10,092 bases of DNA from Acidimicrobiales bacterium (GTDB taxonomy: Bacteria; Actinomycetota; Acidimicrobiia; Acidimicrobiales; RAAP-2), in contig JADGOD010000200.1 of the NCBI GenBank assembly GCA_017883125.1, positions 1 to 10,092 on the forward strand. The letters are read 5' to 3'. The position numbers and the translations under genes are program-made. The notes below the pieces were generated by a model. The model had not been told where the DNA came from. It saw only the letters and a program-made list of their open reading frames with translations, and made no database searches. This document shows positions 6,645-10,092 of this stretch, piece by piece; position 1 is the stretch's first letter, and every line of letters begins with the position of its first letter.

Positions 6645-6650
6645 TATGCT
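6645..6650 (+). promoter_or_regulatory. Candidate -10 element for leaderless moaE transcription
   Basis: TATGCT lies in the 22-base gap after mobA and ends exactly six bases before ATG 6657. It matches the arrangement in front of mobA (TAT-N-CTGA, then four bases, then ATG). No ribosome site precedes this ATG, which agrees with a leaderless start and an internal promoter for moaE onward. Confidence 0.5.
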
Positions 6651-6656
6651 GACCGC

Positions 6657-7130
6657 ATGCCGATGAGCAAACCGTCGAGGATCTGGGTGCAGATGACTGA
6701 CGGTGAGCTTCAGGTTCATGACGTCGCCGAATGGGTGGCGATGCCATCATGCGGGGGGATCGGTCTCTTCTGCGGGACCGTGCGGGATCACTCTGATGGT
6801 CGCCCTGGCGTCCTCCAGCTCGAGTATGAGGCGTATGGGGAGCAGGTCGAGCCCCGGCTCGAAGCCGTGGCAGAGGCGGCACTCGCCCAGTGGCCCGACA
6901 TCGGGCGAGTGGCGCTGCTGCATCGGATCGGAACGCTTCTCGTGGGCGAGACCTCGGTCATCGTCGGTGTCTCGACCCCACACCGAGCGGAAGCGTTCGA
7001 TGCGGCGCGCTTCTGCATCGACACCCTCAAGGCCTCCGTCCCGATCTGGAAGCGCGAGGTCTGGGAGGGGGGCACCGCCGACTGGGGTCTGTGTGCTCAC
7101 GACCTCGTCGACCTCCCCAGGGAATCCTGA
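6657..7130 (+). CDS. moaE: Molybdopterin synthase large (catalytic) subunit MoaE
   Basis: A 157-residue subunit that, with MoaD, converts precursor Z (cPMP) to molybdopterin by adding two sulfurs. Conserved elements are GTVRD (40-44), LEYEAY (55-60), HR in STPHRAEAF (109-110), and the active-site stretch LKASVPIWKRE (124-134). Lys125 and Lys132 there correspond to the essential lysines known in E. coli MoaE. The length is typical. The reading frame is open far upstream inside mobA, but homology begins only after ATG 6657 (ATG 6663 is another option). The stop is four bases from moeA, so these two are likely co-translated. Its partner MoaD is encoded further down the same cluster. Confidence 0.95.
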   Translation: MPMSKPSRIWVQMTDGELQVHDVAEWVAMPSCGGIGLFCGTVRDHSDGRPGVLQLEYEAYGEQVEPRLEAVAEAALAQWPDIGRVALLHRIGTLLVGETSVIVGVSTPHRAEAFDAARFCIDTLKASVPIWKREVWEGGTADWGLCAHDLVDLPRES

Positions 7131-7134
7131 GGTG

Positions 7135-8400
7135 ATGCCGCGTTTCGAGCGACCGGGGCCGACGTACTCGCTTGATGACGCACGCAGCCGCCTGCGCTCT
7201 TCACTCCATCGTCTGGCGCCCGTGTCGATCCCGTTGGACGATGCGCTCGGCGCCGTGCTCGCCGAGCCAGTGATCGCAGCCGACGATATCCCTTCCTTCG
7301 CGAACGCAGCGATGGATGGGTACGCCGTTCGCGCCGCAGATACCTCGGTGGCCCCCTCCGTCCTCCGCGTCGTCGGCCGCGTGCTCGCTGGCCACCCAAG
7401 TTCCAGACCACTCGACGCTGGCGAGGCGATGGTGATCACCACCGGAGCTCCCCTCCCGGAGGGGGCGGACTCGGTCTGCATGATCGAGCACGCGGTCTTG
7501 GACGGAGATGACGTGGTGCTCGAAGAGGTGGTCAAGAAGGGCCAGCACGTCCGCTACCCAGGTGAGGACATCCGTCGCGGGAGCCTCGTCTTCGAGGTCG
7601 GAACCGAGCTGAGACCGGCGCACATCGGCGTGCTGGCGAGCTTAGGTGTGGGAGGGGTTGCTGTCTTCCCGAAGGCTCGGGTCGGTGTCTTCTCGACAGG
7701 CGACGAGCTCCGGTCGGATCCGGGACCGCTCGAGCCGGGCCAGATCCGCGATTCGAACCGGCACCTTCTCCTCGCGCTGGTCCGGAGGGCTGGTGGCGAG
7801 CCGATCGATCTCGGGACCCTCAAGGACAACGAGACCGAGATCCAGCGTGCCGTCGAGGCGGCGGTGACGACCTGTGACGTGGTGATCACCTCGGGTGGGG
7901 TGAGCGTCGGGGTTGCCGACCAGATGAAGACCGTCCTCGGGCGCCTCTCAGGAGGGTCGCTGCAGTGGATGGAGGTGGCGATCAAGCCCGCGAAGCCGTT
8001 CGGGTTCGCCACGGTGGGCGCGGCAGGCGTGCCCGTCCTCTGTGTGCCCGGTAACCCGGTCTCGGCGCTCGTCAGCTTCGAGATCCTCGTGCGCGGGGCT
8101 CTCCGGTTCATGATGGGGCATGGAGTCTCTGAGCGGACCACCTTGCCAGCCATCGCGGCAGAGGATCTTCCCCGGCGACGTGATGGAAAGGTCCACCTGA
8201 TCCGGGTCATCGTGGAGGCGAACGAGGACGGCCTGCTCGCTCGTCCGGTCGTCGGGCAGGGATCACACCAGCTCCATGCAACCGCCCTTGCCAACGGGTT
8301 CGCCATCCTTCCTGACGGCGACGGTGCCGAGGCCGGCACTCAGGTCCCGGTGCTGCTCCTCGACCCCGAGGACCTGCCCGCGGCTGAGGTCTTCCGATGA
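7135..8400 (+). CDS. moeA: Molybdopterin molybdenumtransferase MoeA
   Basis: A 421-residue enzyme that inserts molybdate into adenylylated molybdopterin. All four MoeA regions are present in order. NAAMDGYA lies at 57-64, with Asp61 in the active-site loop. The MogA-like domain carries STGDEL (187-192), IRDSN (204-208) and TSGGVSVG (252-259). VAIKPAKPFGF (281-291) and PGNPVSA follow. Domain IV includes GQGSHQLHATALANGFAILP. The length is normal. GTG 7132, immediately before ATG 7135, is an equally possible start. The last codons overlap the moaA start as ATGA, implying coupled translation. A decayed tail of another MoeA lies at 2746-2988, so this is the surviving copy in the window. It needs adenylylated molybdopterin from a MogA-type protein, whose local copy is broken. 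Confidence 0.96.
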   Translation: MPRFERPGPTYSLDDARSRLRSSLHRLAPVSIPLDDALGAVLAEPVIAADDIPSFANAAMDGYAVRAADTSVAPSVLRVVGRVLAGHPSSRPLDAGEAMVITTGAPLPEGADSVCMIEHAVLDGDDVVLEEVVKKGQHVRYPGEDIRRGSLVFEVGTELRPAHIGVLASLGVGGVAVFPKARVGVFSTGDELRSDPGPLEPGQIRDSNRHLLLALVRRAGGEPIDLGTLKDNETEIQRAVEAAVTTCDVVITSGGVSVGVADQMKTVLGRLSGGSLQWMEVAIKPAKPFGFATVGAAGVPVLCVPGNPVSALVSFEILVRGALRFMMGHGVSERTTLPAIAAEDLPRRRDGKVHLIRVIVEANEDGLLARPVVGQGSHQLHATALANGFAILPDGDGAEAGTQVPVLLLDPEDLPAAEVFR

Positions 8401-9506
8401 TGCCCTCGGCCCCGGTGTCGACTACGGCGCACCCCCTCGCGGCAGATTCGGCCGTCCCGGTGATGATCAGGTCCCGACCCGAGGTCTCCGGTGCCGTCGA
8501 GGAGATGCCGACGTCGGGCCCCGTTGTGGATCGGTTCGGGCGGATCCACCGGGATCTGAGGATGTCCGTGACGGATCGGTGCAATCTCCGTTGCGTCAGC
8601 TGCCTTCCTGACGAGGACGTCACCTTCCTGCCGAGGGAGCAGATACTCAGCTACGAGGAGCTGGCCCGGCTGGCCCGCGTGGCGCATTCACTGGGGGTCA
8701 CCTCGGTGCGGGTGACCGGTGGCGAGCCGCTGATCCGTCGCGGGATCGTCAGCTTCGTTGAGCAGCTCTCGGCGATCGGCTTCGAGGATCTCTCGCTCAC
8801 GACCAACGGCACCGAGCTCGTGCGACTTGCCCCGGCACTGGCATCAGCCGGGCTGCACCGGGTCAACATCAGCTGTGACTCCCTGCGGGCCGACCGATTC
8901 GCCGAGATCCGCCGCCGGGGTGAGCTCGGCCCGGTTCTCAAGGCGATGGATGCGGCGGAGGCGGCGGGGATGCTGCCGGTCAAGGTGAACGTTGTGCCCA
9001 TCGCCGGGGTCAACGACGACGAGATCGAGGACTTCGCCGAGTTCGCGAGGTCGACCGGCCGGACGGTGCGGTTCATCGAGTTCATGCCCCTCGATGGCGA
9101 TGGCTTGTGGCGGCGGGATCTCGTGGTCCCCGCCGCCGACGTCCTCGCCCGCATCCACGAACGGTGGCCCCTTGTGGCGGTCCGGCCGTCGGGTAATGAC
9201 GCCTCCCAGCCAGCCGAGCGTTACAGGTTCATGGACGGAGAGGGTGAGATCGGCGTCATCGCGACGGTCACCCGTCCGTTCTGTGGCACCTGTGACCGGT
9301 TGCGGATCACTGCGGATGGCTTCTTGCGGAACTGCCTCTTCTCGCACGACGAGCTCTCGGTGCGCGAGGTTCTGCGCGATGGCGGTGCTGATGATGAGAT
9401 TGCCTTGATGATCCGCAAGGCAGTCTGGGCGAAGCTGCCCGGACACGCGATCAATGATCCGAGCTACCTCCAGCCTGCCCGCACCATGTCCATGATCGGC
9501 GGCTGA
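8397..9506 (+). CDS. moaA: GTP 3',8-cyclase MoaA (radical SAM)
   Basis: A 369-residue radical SAM enzyme for the first Moco step, turning GTP into 3',8-cyclo-GTP, which MoaC then processes. The SAM cluster site is C62-NLR-C66-VS-C69. VTGGEP (107-111) binds SAM. The second [4Fe-4S] site that holds GTP is C296-GT-C299 plus C313, with the arginines of CDRLR. The C-terminus ends in the conserved GG, needed for function in MoaA. The residue before the third cysteine is Ser68, where an aromatic residue is normal. The start overlaps the moeA stop. About 40 residues precede the conserved VDRFGRIHRDLR, longer than in many homologues, and ATG 8508 with GGAG nearby is a possible shorter start. No moaC is seen in the window. 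Confidence 0.96.
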   Translation: MMPSAPVSTTAHPLAADSAVPVMIRSRPEVSGAVEEMPTSGPVVDRFGRIHRDLRMSVTDRCNLRCVSCLPDEDVTFLPREQILSYEELARLARVAHSLGVTSVRVTGGEPLIRRGIVSFVEQLSAIGFEDLSLTTNGTELVRLAPALASAGLHRVNISCDSLRADRFAEIRRRGELGPVLKAMDAAEAAGMLPVKVNVVPIAGVNDDEIEDFAEFARSTGRTVRFIEFMPLDGDGLWRRDLVVPAADVLARIHERWPLVAVRPSGNDASQPAERYRFMDGEGEIGVIATVTRPFCGTCDRLRITADGFLRNCLFSHDELSVREVLRDGGADDEIALMIRKAVWAKLPGHAINDPSYLQPARTMSMIGG

Positions 9507-9510
9507 GCAC

Positions 9511-9747
9511 GTGGTGCAGGTCCGACTCTTCGGTCCGGCCCGCGAGGCGGCCGGGGTGGCTGGCTGCGAATTCGAAGGTGAGCGGGTGTGCGAGATCCTC
9601 CACGCGGCGACCAACCTGTTCGGGGAGGGGTTTGCTGCCGTGCTGGCGAGCTCAAAGGTGTGGGTAAACGGTGAGCCTGCCGACATGGATGATCTGCTCG
9701 AACCATCCGATGAGCTGGCCATCTTGCCACCCGTGTCGGGCGGCTGA
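9511..9747 (+). CDS. moaD: Molybdopterin synthase sulfur carrier subunit MoaD
   Basis: A 78-residue ubiquitin-like protein ending in GG (PPVSGG), whose C-terminal glycine is turned into the thiocarboxylate that donates sulfur inside the MoaD-MoaE complex. It begins VQVRLFGPAREAAG and contains KVWVNGEPAD and DELAILPPVSGG, the usual MoaD pattern. It starts with GTG four bases after the moaA stop. A GTG start this close indicates coupled translation. It is the last intact gene of the cluster. Confidence 0.94.
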   Translation: MVQVRLFGPAREAAGVAGCEFEGERVCEILHAATNLFGEGFAAVLASSKVWVNGEPADMDDLLEPSDELAILPPVSGG

Positions 9748-9770
9748 GAGGGGCGGTCCTTGGGTGTGCG

Positions 9771-10085
9771 TCAGCCTGTCTGAGCCGATCCTGGCGAGGG
9801 ACCCGGCCCGATGGGGGGGTGGGGTGCCGTTTCGCCGAGGAGGAGCGCGAGAGCATGCGGGGGCACGTCGAGGACCGCCGCCAGCGACTCCTCGGCACCA
9901 GACGGCGATCCGGGCACGTTGGGGACCGGGACCGTCCGATGATCCCTGCGCGACCTCGAGACAGGCGACCGAGGGGGCCGGCTGCCCGCATCGCCCGTGG
10001 GCGTGCCGGCGAACGATGCGTCCGACACCGTGATGGAGCTCGCCTCCAGCGGTCCCGTGCCTCTATCATTGCTTCTCGTGACCAT
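9771..10085 (-). pseudogene. MogA/MoaB-type molybdopterin adenylyltransferase, internally deleted
   Basis: On the - strand the frame begins with SSITVSDASFAGTPTGDAG, the N-terminal strand and loop of MogA/MoaB (TVSD...). It ends with NVPGSPSGAEESLAAVLDV and PHALALLLG, the conserved C-terminal part. Between them only a few tens of codons remain, and they match the family best in another frame: RAAGPLGRLSRGRAGIIGR (compare the family's MRAAG...LSRG.AG..GRT). Intact proteins are about 160 residues. About 75-80 residues, including the GGTG...D.T molybdopterin-binding part, are missing. I infer one large deletion plus a small indel. The true start is uncertain (ATG 10085 used). The enzyme would normally adenylylate molybdopterin for MoeA. 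This copy cannot. Confidence 0.7.
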
Positions 10086-10092
10086 CACCGAT
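10064..10092 (+). CDS. Possible start of a + strand gene at the right edge
   Basis: TATCAT (10064-10069) lies eight bases before GTG 10078, which opens VTITD and runs off the window. The layout resembles the leaderless-type starts of mobA and moaE. Only five codons are visible, and the stretch overlaps the presumed start of the antisense mogA remnant, so this is tentative. Confidence 0.2.

Noticed and set aside
1..10092. CRISPR array, tRNA or rRNA genes, toxin-antitoxin pair or defence system
   Set aside because: No regularly spaced repeats, no cloverleaf-like segment and no matching protein motifs were found on reading both strands.

Overview
The window is high-GC DNA with dense short-spaced genes, GTG and TTG starts, and -10-like hexamers placed directly before start codons. 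This points to an actinobacterium. I cannot name the genus from the sequence, and an Acidimicrobiia-like lineage is only a guess.

Left part (1-1755): the 5' end of a broken IS481-type transposase reads leftward off the window edge. It is followed by a two-gene oxidation module on the + strand, a soluble bacterial cytochrome P450 and a one-cluster [3Fe-4S]-type ferredoxin overlapping by one base.

Middle-left (1756-3330) is a graveyard with no intact gene. On the - strand there is a recombinase-type double helix-turn-helix region interrupted by a TAG stop and a short IS1182-like transposase tail. On the + strand there is the C-terminal domain of a second MoeA, overlapping a DUF6457-like small gene that carries an apparent one-base frameshift.

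Centre (3332-5395, - strand) holds a molybdopterin oxidoreductase of the formate dehydrogenase/DMSO reductase superfamily. It has an N-terminal [4Fe-4S] site but neither Cys nor Sec where formate dehydrogenases carry their molybdenum ligand. A TATACT promoter-like hexamer lies upstream.

Right part (5689-9747, + strand) is a molybdenum cofactor (Moco) cluster: an orphan ModC-type TOBE domain, mobA, moaE, moeA, moaA and moaD. moeA-moaA overlap as ATGA and moaA-moaD are 4 bases apart. mobA and moaE each have a TATNCT hexamer exactly six bases before an ATG, which suggests leaderless transcription. Together these genes cover cyclisation of GTP (MoaA), sulfur insertion (MoaE/MoaD), molybdenum insertion (MoeA) and GMP addition (MobA). 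The last step would supply bis-MGD to the divergently encoded oxidoreductase. moaC and a full molybdate transporter are not in the window.

Right edge (9771-10092): a mogA/moaB-type molybdopterin adenylyltransferase on the - strand is broken by a large internal deletion and frame changes. The first codons of a possible + strand gene run off the end.

The main story is a working Moco cluster and its client enzyme surrounded by decayed Moco genes (moeA tail, DUF6457, modC TOBE, mogA) and insertion-sequence debris. I did not find a convincing wholly new system.
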